Positions 11,281 to 23,014 of a DNA stretch of 64,000 bases are shown piece after piece. The translations under genes and the position numbers were made by a program. How positions within the stretch are numbered: the stretch's first letter is position 1; every line of letters starts with the position of its first letter. Below the pieces are notes generated by a model that was not told where the DNA came from, did no database searches, and saw nothing but the letters and a program-made list of their open reading frames with translations. Source of the stretch: Drechslerella dactyloides (Eukaryota > Ascomycota > Orbiliomycetes > Orbiliales > Orbiliaceae); contig JAGTWJ010000006.1 in NCBI GenBank assembly GCA_020064725.1, forward strand, positions 1 through 64,000. The letters run 5' to 3'.

Positions 11281-11989
11281 ATGAAGTTTCTCAGTCGTGC
11301 CTTCGCGGCCATTCTTGCCGCCTTGACTCTCTTGTCGGTTTTTGCGAATGCCGCTCCTGTTCTTGAAGAGCGCCAGCGAGGCGGAGGCGGAGGCGGAGGT
11401 GGAGGCGGAAATGGAGGCGGACACGGAGGCGGAAATGGAGGCGGAAATGGAGGCGGAAATGGAGGCGGAAATGGAGGCGGACATGGGGGTGGAGGTGGAG
11501 GTGGATGGGGCAATCAGGGAGGGATTTGGATCCAGAATTGGAATTATAATGGCTGGAATGGTTGGTTCCAGGGATCGGTAAACGTATGGAACTATCTTCT
11601 TTAATCCCTCATCACAGTATAGCCATCTAATGAATTCTTGTCAGATCAACCGCGGCGGCGGATGGGGGGGAAACTGGGGCGGCAATGTTTATCTCCACTG
11701 GTATGGGCAGTGGGGCTGGCAACAACAACAGTGCCAGTATGACGGCCGAGGTAACCAGGCGTGGTGCAACGTGCAGGTTGGAAGGGTCAACCCAAATGCC
11801 CAGTGGTTTATCAGCTACAATGGCCGCGGCAACTTCCAGACCCCCTATTATAGCTTCGTTAACCGCGGTGGTGGCCACAACGGACCGCGTAAGCAACCTC
11901 CCATTTCCGAGACCACTTTTCTATCATATACTGATCCGGTTGTTACAGGTGAGGGCTCGACCAAAGAGGAAAAGCCTGCTACGGTTTAG
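11281..11989 (+). CDS. Secreted glycine-rich protein
   Basis: Small secreted protein, 193 aa. Model: join(11281..11577, 11645..11888, 11949..11989). Signal peptide MKFLSRAFAAILAALTLLSV...ANA, then a short pro-like segment APVLEERQR, a GGN/GGH repeat of about 40 residues, and a Trp/Tyr/Asn/Gly-rich C-terminal half (WNYNGWNGW, YGQWGWQQQQ) with one likely disulfide pair (CQYDGRGNQAWC). No catalytic signature. A cell-wall or hydrated-matrix role is inference. The second intron (11889-11948) is exactly 60 bp, has GTAAGC and TTACAG ends, and contains no stop in frame, so retention would insert 20 residues without truncation. A strong TATA box and CT-rich leader suggest high expression. Confidence 0.8.
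11380..11510 (+). repeat. In-gene glycine minisatellite
   Basis: Degenerate GGAGGC/GGAAAT-type repeat encoding GGG/GGNGGH, with 12-bp periodicity in its middle. Being a multiple of three, copy-number changes leave the frame intact. The long antisense proline/serine frames over it are artefacts of this composition. Confidence 0.85.
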
Positions 11990-14923
11990 GCGTCCTAAAT
12001 TATTCCTGAGATCGGGAGAATAGGAAGACGTCAGAATGTCAATAGTCAGGCTACCTGACCAACGTGGCGGTTCAAAACAGTGATTTAGTGGAGGCGAGAT
12101 GGAATACTCTGGAGAGCTGGCAGTGTGATTGCAAGCCGACTTCTGAAACAGCCAATATTTCAAGCTTTGCATCACAAGGCAATGTACTATATCAGCCGGT
12201 TACCTTTGCGACAAGTTCGTTTGTAACTACTATAACTAAAAGTAACAATTTCTTATATACTTACCCAGACTCAACAAATTTGCTACCAACAGGCTGAATT
12301 TATATCATAGAATGTAAGCGAGAGTTATACTTTGAAACACATTCCAAGCTGGACGTATGGACACACACAAACAACTGGGCACAAGCTCATCGCTTAGTGC
12401 ACTATCCTAGTTGGTAACTCTAGTAAGCATATTCTAGGTGTGGCTCCAAGATGGCAATTTTTAGATCTATATCGATTTAGGTACCAGGCCTGGGAAGCAT
12501 CCCCGTTCGTCGTTTTTAGGTCGATCTCGTACATGCATGGCTCTGATCGACGATCGCAATATTAATAGTACGCGCATCGTGGGTCATGAAGGCGTAAATA
12601 TACTGTGTTGTTCGTCGATATGGGGACACGGAAGTCGCATCGATCGATAGCGCGGTTGGCATAAACTTGGTTCAAGGGCTACCTTAGGTACGCATTATGG
12701 GCCGCGAACGTCCAATCGAGTTCTTCCAGTCAACATTCGTACTCCTTGATCATCGCAAGTTCAAAATTTTACCACCGAGGTGCGACCTCACTCTAACGCC
12801 CCATGAGATCAGACCATACGTTAGTCGGCCGACCAATAGCTTTACAACTATGGTTAGCTATTATAGGTGCATATATAAATAGGCGCGAGGTTCGATTGAT
12901 GGGTGCGGCCGCTTCCACACCTAAGTACTTGTGCGTATGTATATAGTCAAAGCTTGCTGAACCGCGACTTGACATGCGTCTCAAGATATGATATTGTCGT
13001 CACCTCGTGAGATAGGCCTGGCCTTCGCGAAATCTCGACTGTGGGGAACCCTGGTTCCTACCAATTAAGTCCTATATAAAGAATCTTTCAATGCCGCAGA
13101 GGTCAATCCTCTCTCCAGATTGTCTAGTACCATAGGTAAGATGGTCAGTTATTCCACTTTCTTATTTCTTATTAAGTAGCTAATGGAGCAGTCCGCAAGC
13201 CATACCGACTATCTATACTGCCGTACACATGCTAACATACTGTTCCATTCTTATATCCGACATGAATGTCCTAGACTAGCTTGTTATCACAAGCTGGTAT
13301 ATGATTTGTTATTATAATTGAAGTGTGCATATACGGGACGGCTAACGGAGCTTCGGAGGGAACTGCTTCTTAACACGCGTGAGAACTGCATGGCTCTGGG
13401 TTGACTCTGATCTGTCCAGTAGTTTCTGCATCTTGAAATTACCTAGCTTGTTGTATCTTAGTCAAAGCGGTGCACAAACAAATGAATATGCAGCCACAGA
13501 AGACGAAGCAAAAATAGCGGAGCCACGGATTCCTCTCAGTGCCAATCAAAATGTGATAATTTACTCTCCTTTATACTAGCCTATAGTATTGTGCGGCTAG
13601 ACGAATAACAACAACACAAAGTTTCACAAACTGAATTGCATACGGTCAGCGGACCCGACACCGACCCACAGTGGAGAGACGACCCCGCTATTGTGTCTGC
13701 CCGCAAATATACCGTGTTAGCGATCGTTTATTATTGTACAATGGTCTAAATTTTGTAGTGGATAGCAGCCAACTTGATGGAGTAAAAGAAATGTAAGAGA
13801 ATCAGACCATCTTGATGATGGAACCTGACAATGTATATATAAATATACATAGATTAAAAATGACAAAGATCGTTGAAGGTAACGAAAGGAACACAGGATA
13901 AGCTTATTTTGAGACACGAGTAAGGGCAACAGGGTGGTTATATGGTTCGGGTGCAGGGCTAAGCTGTTGTGATAGCTTCAATAAGAACCCAAACCCTGGT
14001 CCCTGCATTTTGATTCTTGGCACTTCCAAAATTCACCAAAATTCACCAAAGTTACGACTCGTTCAAGAATATTGTACTCTCAGGGACACCACGAACGCAC
14101 GCTTGAGCGACCGAGCTCCTCAACCGTCCTAATGTGCACTAAAAACGCCACTCTAATTACGGCCGACACCGACCCGCGACCGACTTCCCGCTGAATAGGT
14201 TAGTCGAATTCCCACTTAACTACCATGCTTGAAAATGCGTTTCTCCCAGAGATAAGCTTTTGCACGGGAACTCTAAAAAACCTTAATTCTAGAACGGATT
14301 CGAATTCGCTCCAACTATATTGTGTAACCTCCAATCGAGATATGGTAGAGGTAGTGAACTGAACCAATCTCTAATCCTACATACATACCAAGGTCTGTAA
14401 CATAGAATTGATGGGCATCGTGGGTCACCGTCTGGAAGAGCGACAATGAACTAAGAGGAACGTGTCTTTCCCCACCCAACCTAGCGTATGAATTCTACGA
14501 AAATTACTATATTTTCAAAGCCATTATACGTAAAATTTGCGGTATATAGTATAGAGGAAAGTAGCTAAGAGAGCCAGCATAGAGATCTCGCCGTTTAATT
14601 CGTCCAGAAGACTAGGCTGCGGGTCCCAGAGATATCAGACCACGACATACAGACGCCTTAACTTCTGATCTGTTATCCCAGGAAAGACCATATTAATGGG
14701 GACGATATGACAAATTACGCGAGGGTCCCACATGTTCTTTCAAGCATTTCGCGCGAATTTCCAACAAGCTGCTGGTTCTGTCGATCGCTTCTTACCCGGC
14801 CGGTATATTTATGAAATGCGACCAGTGTGTATATGCGGTGTTCTCTCAAATGGGTCCAGGCGTATGAAGGAGGCTCTATAGCTTTGGAGTTCATACTGAT
14901 TGATTAGTATATCTAATTCTACG
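11990..14923. other. Gene-poor region, 2.9 kb
   Basis: No credible gene. Open frames are short and of random composition, and many segments are TA-rich. A small direct repeat (ATTCACCAAA twice) lies near 14030-14050. No transposon ends or tRNA found. Confidence 0.45.
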
Positions 14924-14931
14924 TATAAATA
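14924..14931 (+). promoter_or_regulatory. Candidate TATA box of secreted protein gene
   Basis: TATAAATA about 205 bp upstream of the ATG at 15136. The distance is long for a fungal TATA box, so this is tentative. Confidence 0.35.
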
Positions 14932-15135
14932 CCACCACATTGCCCGCTACCGTCGATAGATAACTTCTAGAGCACTCAAGAACTTGAGGGAGATAAATCG
15001 ATTGATTCTCAACCAAATAACGAGCATTTATACCAATACCCTCTAACCAGTGCGTACGAGGCTTTCTTCCGGCATCGGCACTCATTTACGCTGATGCAAA
15101 TGCCTGACGGAAATTTAGGCGGAAATTCTACAAAA

Positions 15136-15750
15136 ATGCGTCTGACTGGCTTGGTTTTGGCCGCTATCGCGACATTTGGCCAGATCGTTCAGGCGATACA
15201 TTGGCCGCCCGCACAACCGTTTATACTTCAAATCAGCTGTCCGTCGAATGCCGCTTGGGACCACAGGTTCCTTAGATTTACACCGTGGACTCCGACTAGT
15301 TCTCACGCATTGTAAGTAGACGCACATGATGTTTCGCTTCAGAATCCTCTGGTAAGATCCTAGCTTACATTTCGTCCCCTCAACTTCAGCTTGACTCCTA
15401 ACTGGATTCCTTCGGCGTTTTACATGAACCCAACTTCTGCAGGACAAATCTGGTATTGGTCTTTCTCTACCGGCGCAGGAACCCCCCTGCGTATTCCGGA
15501 CCCTAGCATATCGCTGGTAGGCGCCGTATTTGTGGACCACAGCACTATTTTTGGGCCTACAAACGACTTCATGTTTGATGGCTCTGGTCTTCTTGGGGTA
15601 GGTGGAGTTACAGACAACTGGTACATTTGTCCGACTGTATCTACGCCGTATCAACCAGCGGAGTTGCTGCCTCTCAGCTGGGGACAAAACCCCGACTCGA
15701 CTGCGAGTGGCCCTTGCGAGCCAGTGACAATCAAAAAACTGTCATTTTAG
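15136..15750 (+). CDS. Small secreted protein, 178 aa
   Basis: Unknown function. Model: join(15136..15311, 15390..15750) with a 78-bp intron (GTAAGT...TTCAG). The Met at 15136 gives a good signal peptide (LTGLVLAAIATFGQIVQA); a Met 42 bp upstream would place 14 polar residues before it. The mature part is aromatic-rich and starts IHWPPAQPFILQISCPS. It continues with FTPWTP, WIPSAFYMNP, IWYWSFSTG and ends with a Cys-containing tail (DNWYICPT, GPCEPV). It resembles orphan secreted proteins of ascomycetes in size and in its beta-rich look. No enzyme motif seen. Confidence 0.7.
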
Positions 15751-16330
15751 TGGAAGGTGAACGGTGGAAAACCAATACAGCAGTGGAGCAGTGGGAGGCA
15801 CTTCGAAGCAGGGTACTAGATTGCATGTATGCTTGTAAAAGGGCATTTACGAGTGTACGTACCAATATATGCCGATAAAAAACTCGTTCTGGTATGAGCT
15901 ACCTTGATAGTCAATTCGCTCGTGTGATACAAGCCCTCGGCTTGGTCGTCTGTTGTAAAATCGAGTAGGCTGCGCTGCGGCTTTGGGGCTGCCGGCGAGA
16001 TGTGTTGTCCACGCAATGGCAACAGGCCCCACCGCGGGCTTGACTTCGGAGCTTCCACCCCGCCTAGGTTGCCGCCTGGCCATCGGCTCAGCCGGCAGAG
16101 GTTGCATCACCCGCGACTCCTCCGAACCTCTGAACAAGCCTCCCGCCTTGTCTGGAAAAGCTGGTCTACCGTCCTTCCTCCCAGCTCTACCCCCGCCCAG
16201 TTTCAGCCCGGCGTCCAGTCCCACAAGACAACCCCCGTCCAGTTTACGAGGCATCGAACCCTTAGCCGGCTGGCGTCTTTTCAGCTCCGCGCCGTCTATC
16301 GCAGCTGCGTCGGGTGCGGCCTGCTGCATC
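15751..16330. other. Intergenic region upstream of F-box gene
   Basis: From 15983 the F-box frame is open upstream with low-complexity Pro/Ser-rich codons. I read this as a GC-rich leader rather than coding sequence, because conserved sequence starts only at 16331. Confidence 0.4.
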
Positions 16331-17338
16331 ATGATGGACCGCCTGCCGCCTGAAATCCTCCTTCAGATATTCAAACACTTCGACGCTTACACCGTTCTGA
16401 AAGTCCTCCGACCTGTGTGCAAGTCGTTCTCCTACGCCTGCGCCATCTCCATCCCGTCTCTGAAAATCGTTGGTTTATCTCCAGCCCTATGGGAGAGGGT
16501 TCTCAGCGATATCAAATCCTACAGGACGCTGCACAACATCTCCCGCTGCGACAGCTCTTTCCACGAACTGGTCCGTTCGACAAATCTTCCAACATTGCAG
16601 GCGGCAACGTTTCGCCTACCTCTGAACTCTCCTCTCGCCGCTCCCACTCATACATCAAAAATCGTGGAACACCCCGCGTTCGAGAACATCTGTTGCCGCA
16701 TAGAGCTCGGTAGTTTGATATATCACAAGACCGGGAACTCTTGCCCCACCGATCTTCTTGCTTTCCCTGTAGCCGATGATAATGCCACCAACCCGCCAGT
16801 TGACAAGGTACTGGTCAAGTTCTCGGCGCGATACGGCGTCATCCTTCGCCCCGTTCTGGTAACGAAGGGGGACGGGTGGGGTGATGGAAGGGGTGTTACC
16901 GTTGGCGACGTCTACCGCGCCATGAAAAGGCTATTTGTTGAACCCTTGACCGAAAAGCAAGTGATTGCACTGAAGGAATTGCGAGACTGGGAGAACAGGA
17001 AACACGAAGCAGTTAAGAAGGCTGTCTCTAAGATTGAAAGGGACGCCGTAGCCGCTGTCTCCATCTCAGAGTCGAGCGAGGCAGCTCGTAGTAGTTCGGA
17101 TGCCTCCGGGTTGTCTGAAGCTAAGAGCAAAACAGATGAGCCGAAAGAACCAATAATCGAGCATGATGAGTCGGAGATATTCTTTGAACAGCCAATCGCC
17201 GCTGAGTTCACCGGCCATCCAGGCGATAAAATTCAACGACAGCGGGAATTCTTGTACGACTTCCCATATGTGTACGCCTCCGCTCATATGGGCGGATGTG
17301 TGAATGGGACTCAAGTATTTGTTTTAACGTATCATTAG
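16331..17338 (+). CDS. F-box protein
   Basis: Predicted SCF ubiquitin-ligase substrate adaptor, 335 aa, single exon. The F-box occupies residues 3-45 (DRLPPEILLQIFKHFD, then VLKVLRPVCKSFSYAC). The rest is a diverged recognition region with a conserved-looking segment (VLVKFSARYGVILRPVL, then TVGDVYRAMKRLF), a Lys/Glu-rich helical stretch and an acidic Ser-rich region before the C-terminus. The start is the first of two adjacent Mets (MMDRLPP); an in-frame start at 15983 would add 116 low-complexity residues. Target unknown. It is the most telomere-proximal of nine F-box genes here. Confidence 0.75.
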   Translation: MMDRLPPEILLQIFKHFDAYTVLKVLRPVCKSFSYACAISIPSLKIVGLSPALWERVLSDIKSYRTLHNISRCDSSFHELVRSTNLPTLQAATFRLPLNSPLAAPTHTSKIVEHPAFENICCRIELGSLIYHKTGNSCPTDLLAFPVADDNATNPPVDKVLVKFSARYGVILRPVLVTKGDGWGDGRGVTVGDVYRAMKRLFVEPLTEKQVIALKELRDWENRKHEAVKKAVSKIERDAVAAVSISESSEAARSSSDASGLSEAKSKTDEPKEPIIEHDESEIFFEQPIAAEFTGHPGDKIQRQREFLYDFPYVYASAHMGGCVNGTQVFVLTYH

Positions 17339-19731
17339 AATCATTGGGTGTTATCAGGTGGTGCAATCAATTACAATAGTACTGACTACTGAGTGGAGTG
17401 TCGGCGTGTTCCAAGATTTTTATGTTATCGGAGGGGGCTTCCTGTTTTCATCGGCGCTGAGGTAGGAGACTTTACAGCTCAATGCTCCTTGTATATCGAT
17501 ACGTGATTCTGCTTCGGTTTGTGGTCGGGCAATCGTTTAACTTCTCCGTTCCTCCCTCTCTTTATTCGTTATTAAGATGAAATGTTTCGTTGTATGTCAA
17601 CTTTGCCTATTAGATTATGTATGAATCGCGATTTGTTTATCTGAGTTTTTGCGCCTGGTAATCACTTATCAGTTCATAATAAATGACTCTTGGATATCAA
17701 TTTATAGAGTAGCTTGAGGTATCATGCGTAAAGTGTTCAGATCACCTACAGAAGCAATAAATCTGTACATGTAAAAATGAGAAACAGAAATGCTTATTAC
17801 CATGATATTGGCACGACGAACGACGCTTGTCCAAGTTCCCGGTAGCTGACCAGATCTGGGTACAGTGGGGATGGCTTGGTTTCGTCCGCTTCGCGGATAT
17901 TCGCCTCAATAACGAACCTAAGGCAGTCTGATGGCCGTATGATCGATGCCCGAGTGTTGGATTTGCTGGGATAACTCAATATTATGCGATAGACCATGGC
18001 GATGAGTGCATTTTGCGAACTCGGTGAGATTATACGTCGACTATAGGGCCCATCGAAGTTTGATCGATGCGTGCCTATAATTAGTTGCAAGCCTTATTAG
18101 TCCGACTAGGTTTCGAAATTCCGTATACAATGACACTTATGTCACGATTATAGGAATTCGAGGTTCGACCTCTTAGTTATGGCAACGAACAAGTCGGCCG
18201 CTTTTCATAGCTTATCAAATAGCTAAGGGTTTAACATATGCATAATCACTTGCTCTCCTACAACTATAATTGCATTCTGCTAATCCTAGTAGCCAACGTT
18301 GCAATTAGATGAACGCTATCCTAACAGTTGGAACGAAGCCACCCTAGCCGGCTTCTCCATAAGCCTTGGAACTCGAACACTCGTATTCGCATATCCATGT
18401 GCCACAACTCTTTTACAGGCCCCAAGAAGCTTAAATCGCATGACGCACCATATTTGCGCCCAATACACAACGGGTATGTGAATACGCGCTCGAATCAGGT
18501 AAGTGCGGGTCAGTTTTTCGTTAGCTGTCCCAGGATTGTTATGTGGTAGAGCTAGAGTGTGCTTATAACGGCCAGCATAATGTTAGATCTCTGGGCAAAG
18601 TTATAATGGCTGCCTGTACTTATACATTATAGAAGAAGTCTCGTCAACTGATGTACTTGGCTAGCTCTCAGCACAGGAGCCAAACACGATTATTCTTTAT
18701 TAAGCCACCCCGGACACCATTCACGGAACTTTCCGAACGCTACTCACCTACCCGATGTGATGAAAACCCAACAACCCGGCCTTTTGGTCGCACTATATAC
18801 AGAATGCAACAACTGTAATAACAGCTAGCATGAGTGCTATGCGTATGCACAAACACTGTAAGGGCGCCTCTTGATACAGACTATTCGCTTGCAGACTTAG
18901 TGGAGTTAGTTGTTTGTAGGAAATATAGTGTATCTGAGTTGCCCGCTGTCAGCTGGTGAATGCTATGATGGAGAGCCGACCACCATGATCTGGGTGTCTA
19001 ATTTCACTGCGTTAAACCTGCGTGCCTGGTCTTTGAGCCCAAAAATGATACTCCCACAACTGCTATAGCGTCGGGGAGGTTGGTGAATGTGCGCAGTCTG
19101 ATTAACATATTAATGCTCGAAACAAGAGAAGGAACGTATCCTCCAAGAATATAGAGAGAGCCCTGTCGACTGGCCGATCTAGGCCATGGGATCCTCGGTC
19201 ATTTGCGATAGATATCGACCTTATGTTTGTTAACACATATATAAATTTAAAGTACTACCTGTGCACCGTTTAATATCACGAGAAAGTAATTGATGCGCGT
19301 ATAACTTTAGACCGCGGGCCTACAGTCAGCCGTGAGATACTCCCACAGCCTGGTCTATTTGTATCTAGTTGGTGCAGTGAGCTGATTTGTATTAGATTAT
19401 ACATAGCTAGTTGTGGCGGGGCTGACGGCACGTGTACTTTATTAATATGCTATGATCTCCTACCTTCTTTGCAATTTGCAATCTTACGGATGTTATCACA
19501 CGGAAAAGTTCGTTGATATTGACAATGTGCGTCGTTGGTCAACTTTGAAACCAACGCGTTAGATTCCTCAACATTCAGTTAGGGAGTTCTAATAGCAGTC
19601 TAGTCTTGACATCGAAAGCATTCTGACAGCAGCTGATATTTGGCTACGTGGGCTGGAATAGCTATGAGCCGTCAGATGCTAGCATGCTGTCAAAGCTGGA
19701 TAGTGGTGCTGGGCGGATTGATGTATTGGTT
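17339..19731. other. Gene-poor region, 2.4 kb
   Basis: No convincing gene. A minus-strand 97-codon frame at 17797-18090 looks faintly coding but matches nothing I recognise. The rest has only short random frames. Confidence 0.4.
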
Positions 19732-19739
19732 TATAAATA
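19732..19739 (+). promoter_or_regulatory. TATA box of secreted protein gene
   Basis: TATAAATA about 190 bp upstream of the ATG at 19929, followed by a CT-rich leader (19800-19900). Confidence 0.45.
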
Positions 19740-19928
19740 GGGCATGTGGCCCGAAGAAAATAATGCACTAGCTCGATAGCTCGTCGAGGTCTACCACCAA
19801 AGTACTCGCATATTCATCCTCTATAGATCTGCCTCTCAGCCTTACTCTAAGGCGTCAACTTGGCCATTCTCTTCTAACAAGTTTCGCCTTCTGGTTCCGA
19901 AGATTCACGTCGCGTCCCATATCCCGAC

Positions 19929-20807
19929 ATGATTGGTGCCACAAGTCTGTACTCTCAACTCTTGCTTCTTTCTCTTGGACTCCTATATCTTCCAACATAC
20001 AATGCTCTCCCCATCGAATGGAGTGTCGCAACCCCTGCCCAATTCGTCCCCGGCGTCTGCAGACTGCAAATATACCAGCACCACGAGCTAACGATGGAAG
20101 GTATAAACAACCAATTCGACAATATCCCCGACCAAGAGCTTCATGAATTAGCCGGTATAGAGTTCGTCGACCGGGTCAGCGCGTACTTCCAATGGGGTGA
20201 GAAGAAGATCGACGCAATTAAAAGATACAGCCTTGTCCGTGCGCTTGTATTTGATAATTTCGGACAGCCAATGGATGACACGCCTGGCTACCAGCAATGT
20301 GTATCCGGAATATACAATGGCGCGGATGGATTCCGATGCGTTTTCGAAAACAAGATACCTGGTAGCCCCGGGAGAAGTATAATCATCAGGCGTGGAATTT
20401 TTGATGGCGATGGTCCACAATACGAAAAGAACTATGGTCCTGTAGGTCTTAAGAGAGACTGGCTCTGGCTCGAGCCCTTAGATCCTAAGCTGCCTTTTCG
20501 AATGCTTTACGATTGGACGAATGGGAGGGGCTCTGGGCAAGACTCCATGTTTGCTAATTCGGCCAATGTAACCGCCTGGTCTCAGCGCCCAAAAACACAA
20601 ACGAGGAATGGGGAAAGATATTCGCCGCCTTTTCAAAATTGCATTTTAGCGCAGGTACGTCGTTATTGCTCGTCATACTCTTGGAGGCCCCTTACTGCTC
20701 ACAGTACGCTATTTGAGGTTTTCTCCACGCGGCCGCAAATTAAGGCGCTAGTCTGACTAATCCACCGATTCCAGGATCGCGAGATTTCACTCTGGTTCAC
20801 CTGTTGA
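19929..20807 (+). CDS. Secreted protein, 252 aa, five-Cys
   Basis: Unknown function. Model: join(19929..20654, 20775..20807), with a 120-bp intron (GTACGT...TTCCAG). The second exon encodes only ten residues, ending WFTC before the stop. A signal peptide (LLLLSLGLLYLPTYNA) is followed by a mature domain with spaced cysteines (PGVCRLQ, YQQCVSG, FRCVFE, QNCIL, WFTC) and motifs such as GIEFVDRVSAYF and KRDWLWLEPLDP. Without splicing, the frame would run 34 codons into the intron and lose the final Cys. The look is of a compact disulfide-bonded extracellular protein. A host- or competitor-directed role would be speculation. Confidence 0.7.
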
Positions 20808-21381
20808 TATGTGAATATATTGGGGGTTGCTACAGTGTCAGGATAGAAGTACAAATCTTCAGGCCGAACCCAAATCTCTGCTGTGTGATTGGTGGCTGGC
20901 CTCAGATTGGCTGCAATTGTACATGGACCATGATAGCCATGCAGCAGACCGCTCGACTAAACATATATCGCTGGTGTGTCTCGTAGATATCCTCCTGTTG
21001 CGCCGGTAAATGGTAATAAGCAAAGGTAATGCGTAGACGTCTGGACTATGACTTTGTAACTAAGTGTGCATATCTGAGATATAACATCGCATCATCGCGA
21101 ACTCGATGCGAGAATTATTGATGTGGATAGAGAAAGTAAGAATTAAGGAGAGAAGAATTATAGGCAGTCGATATGCAATTGCCGCTACAGGGGGAAATTT
21201 ATCATATTGGTTGTTCAAGAGTGGCATATTAACTAGGATATCTTGAACCTCAGTTTAAACTAATCCGGAAGGCGAAGTACAGATAGTGCACCAAGCTTGC
21301 AACCCGCGTCTGTATAAGTTTAGCTCGAGTGCAATCGTAGTATATCTCCTTGATTTGTGTGGCAGCGTGGCTATAAATCAA
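20808..21381. other. Intergenic, convergent 3' ends
   Basis: Lies between two convergent genes and holds their 3' UTRs. No coding frame with support. AT-rich. Confidence 0.5.
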
Positions 21382-23014
21382 TCAATGCGCACGGGAGGAT
21401 CTCCAAAATCGTATCAATGGGCCTCCTCCATCCTTCGGCTTGAACCAAGTGCCCCCATCCTCGTCGCTGATAATCTCGCACTCGACTCCATCCCGATAGA
21501 TATGGATGCCGCCTCCGTCGCTGTTAGAGGAGCTTGCGCTTGATTCGCAACCGACCGTTTCAGTTGGGCCTCCAACATCAAATTCGTCGGTCTGAATATC
21601 GTGGCTAGGAATCGAGCTGGCAAGAACAAATGGCTGGGGCCTTGCCCATTGGAAGTCAGGTTTCTGTGTCTTCTCGGTCGGAACCTGCGACTACACCATT
21701 ACAAATGTCAAGCTCAAGTCATTTTTCTCCTCAAAGAATTCCAACAAGCTTGGGAGACTTACGAATAGCTCCTCCAAAGTTCTCTGTCCCACAATATCCT
21801 TCTATTATGCAGCAGTATCAGTCTACGCTCTTTGTTCAGTAATAATATAGTCGCGTAACTATAGGGTATCTCACCAAGACAAGCGTGTCTCCAGCTTCAA
21901 CAGCTTTCCGGATTTTTTGTTTCTGACGCACCGTCGGGTGCACAACCTGACCGTGGTCGTTTTTGACCATGACGTCGTTCCATTGAATAAGTCTTGCGAC
22001 ATCAATCGGCCACTCGGACGGTATTCCTACTCTGCTCGTCTTCTTGAACGGGTAGCCCTGTGTCTCTGATTTTTCATACCTGGGTGATGCGGGCATCCCT
22101 CCCCTAGACCCTAATCGAAGATACCGGGTATTTCCGCCGCCTCCGGTGTTCTCGTACTCGCCGCGTCTGTTTTCGGGACCCAGGAGACTGATCTCTCTCG
22201 TCTCTTCCGGAGACTGGCTGCTACGCCGCTGCTCAAGACCACCCAATGTAATGACTGACGCCCCGAAGTCCAAGGGCTGCGTCTCTAGATCCTAGACGTT
22301 TGTAGACTTTTAGTCGCGAAACTTTCGCACTGAGAATATGGCTGAACCTGCCTCGACGATTTCCTCCGTCCGAGCCTCCAGCGATCTCCTGGTATCAAAT
22401 TCTGTCTCTAGTAGATCACCAACATACGTCGTTGAGCCTTCAAGATCGGGAAACTGTTCTTGAACGTGGCGAATAGCGGGCACGACGAATGTTCCGACAG
22501 CTTTGAGGAATTCCTCCCATTCGAACTCTTGCTCCCGATACCAAGCTCCCACGAACGCGAGGAATATCTCGGATTGTATCTGCTCGTCTTGTTTGAGATA
22601 TGCGATAGCTTCTGGAACCTGCAACCGACTTGGAAGACGGAGGCTGCGAGAGAATGACGCCAGCTGAGCACGGGACATCATCGTGTTTCTGATGCTCTGC
22701 ATTGGCGACGAGTAAGCAGCTCTCCCAGCCATTATCCGAGCTAACAGGTCCGCTAGCTGACGTACGGGTAACTGAGTACAACTTACCGTAAGGAGTGGAC
22801 CGCGCGACTTATGCAAATGGCGAACACTCCAGATACGAACAATCGTATCGTATACTCCAGTGCCGACGGATACAAGTTGGTCATAATACGCGTTGGTAGC
22901 GAACTCAGAGCTACCGGCTTGATCATGGTCGAAAATCATATGTGGTATATCTGGGCGCGTAAATACTGGGAGGGCTATCTCCACATCATCTGGGATCTGG
23001 TAGACACTCGGCAT
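21382..23014 (-). CDS. Orphan protein, about 474 aa
   Basis: Unknown function. Preferred model: complement(21382..21690, 21763..21801, 21875..22284, 22348..23014). The last two introns (73 and 72 bp) have good GTGAGA/GTAAGT donors. The first intron is uncertain: either 22285-22347 (63 bp, GTTCAG donor) or 22292-22330 (39 bp); both keep the frame. A 30-nt GTAAGT...CAG segment near 22760-22790 is read through because it is too short to be an intron. The N-terminus (MPSVYQIPDDVEIALPV) is soluble. A helical region includes REQEFEWEEFLKAVG and FDTRRSLEARTEEIVEAG, a Gly/Arg-rich middle follows, and the tail is acidic (VECEIISDEDGGTWFKP). No signal peptide or TM. Probably intracellular. Confidence 0.6.

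Noticed and set aside
11097..11513. 138-codon minus-strand proline-rich frame and other antisense frames over the glycine-rich gene
   Set aside because: They are mirror images of the GGN repeat; the plus strand has a signal peptide, good introns and a TATA box.
15983..16330. N-terminal extension of 116 residues on the F-box protein
   Set aside because: Pro/Ser/Ala low-complexity sequence before a clean F-box start at MMDRLPP; more likely a GC-rich leader.
18150..18175. GGTTCGA-like string suggesting a tRNA T-arm
   Set aside because: No matching acceptor stem or anticodon arm at the right distance; no tRNA gene could be folded by eye anywhere in the window.
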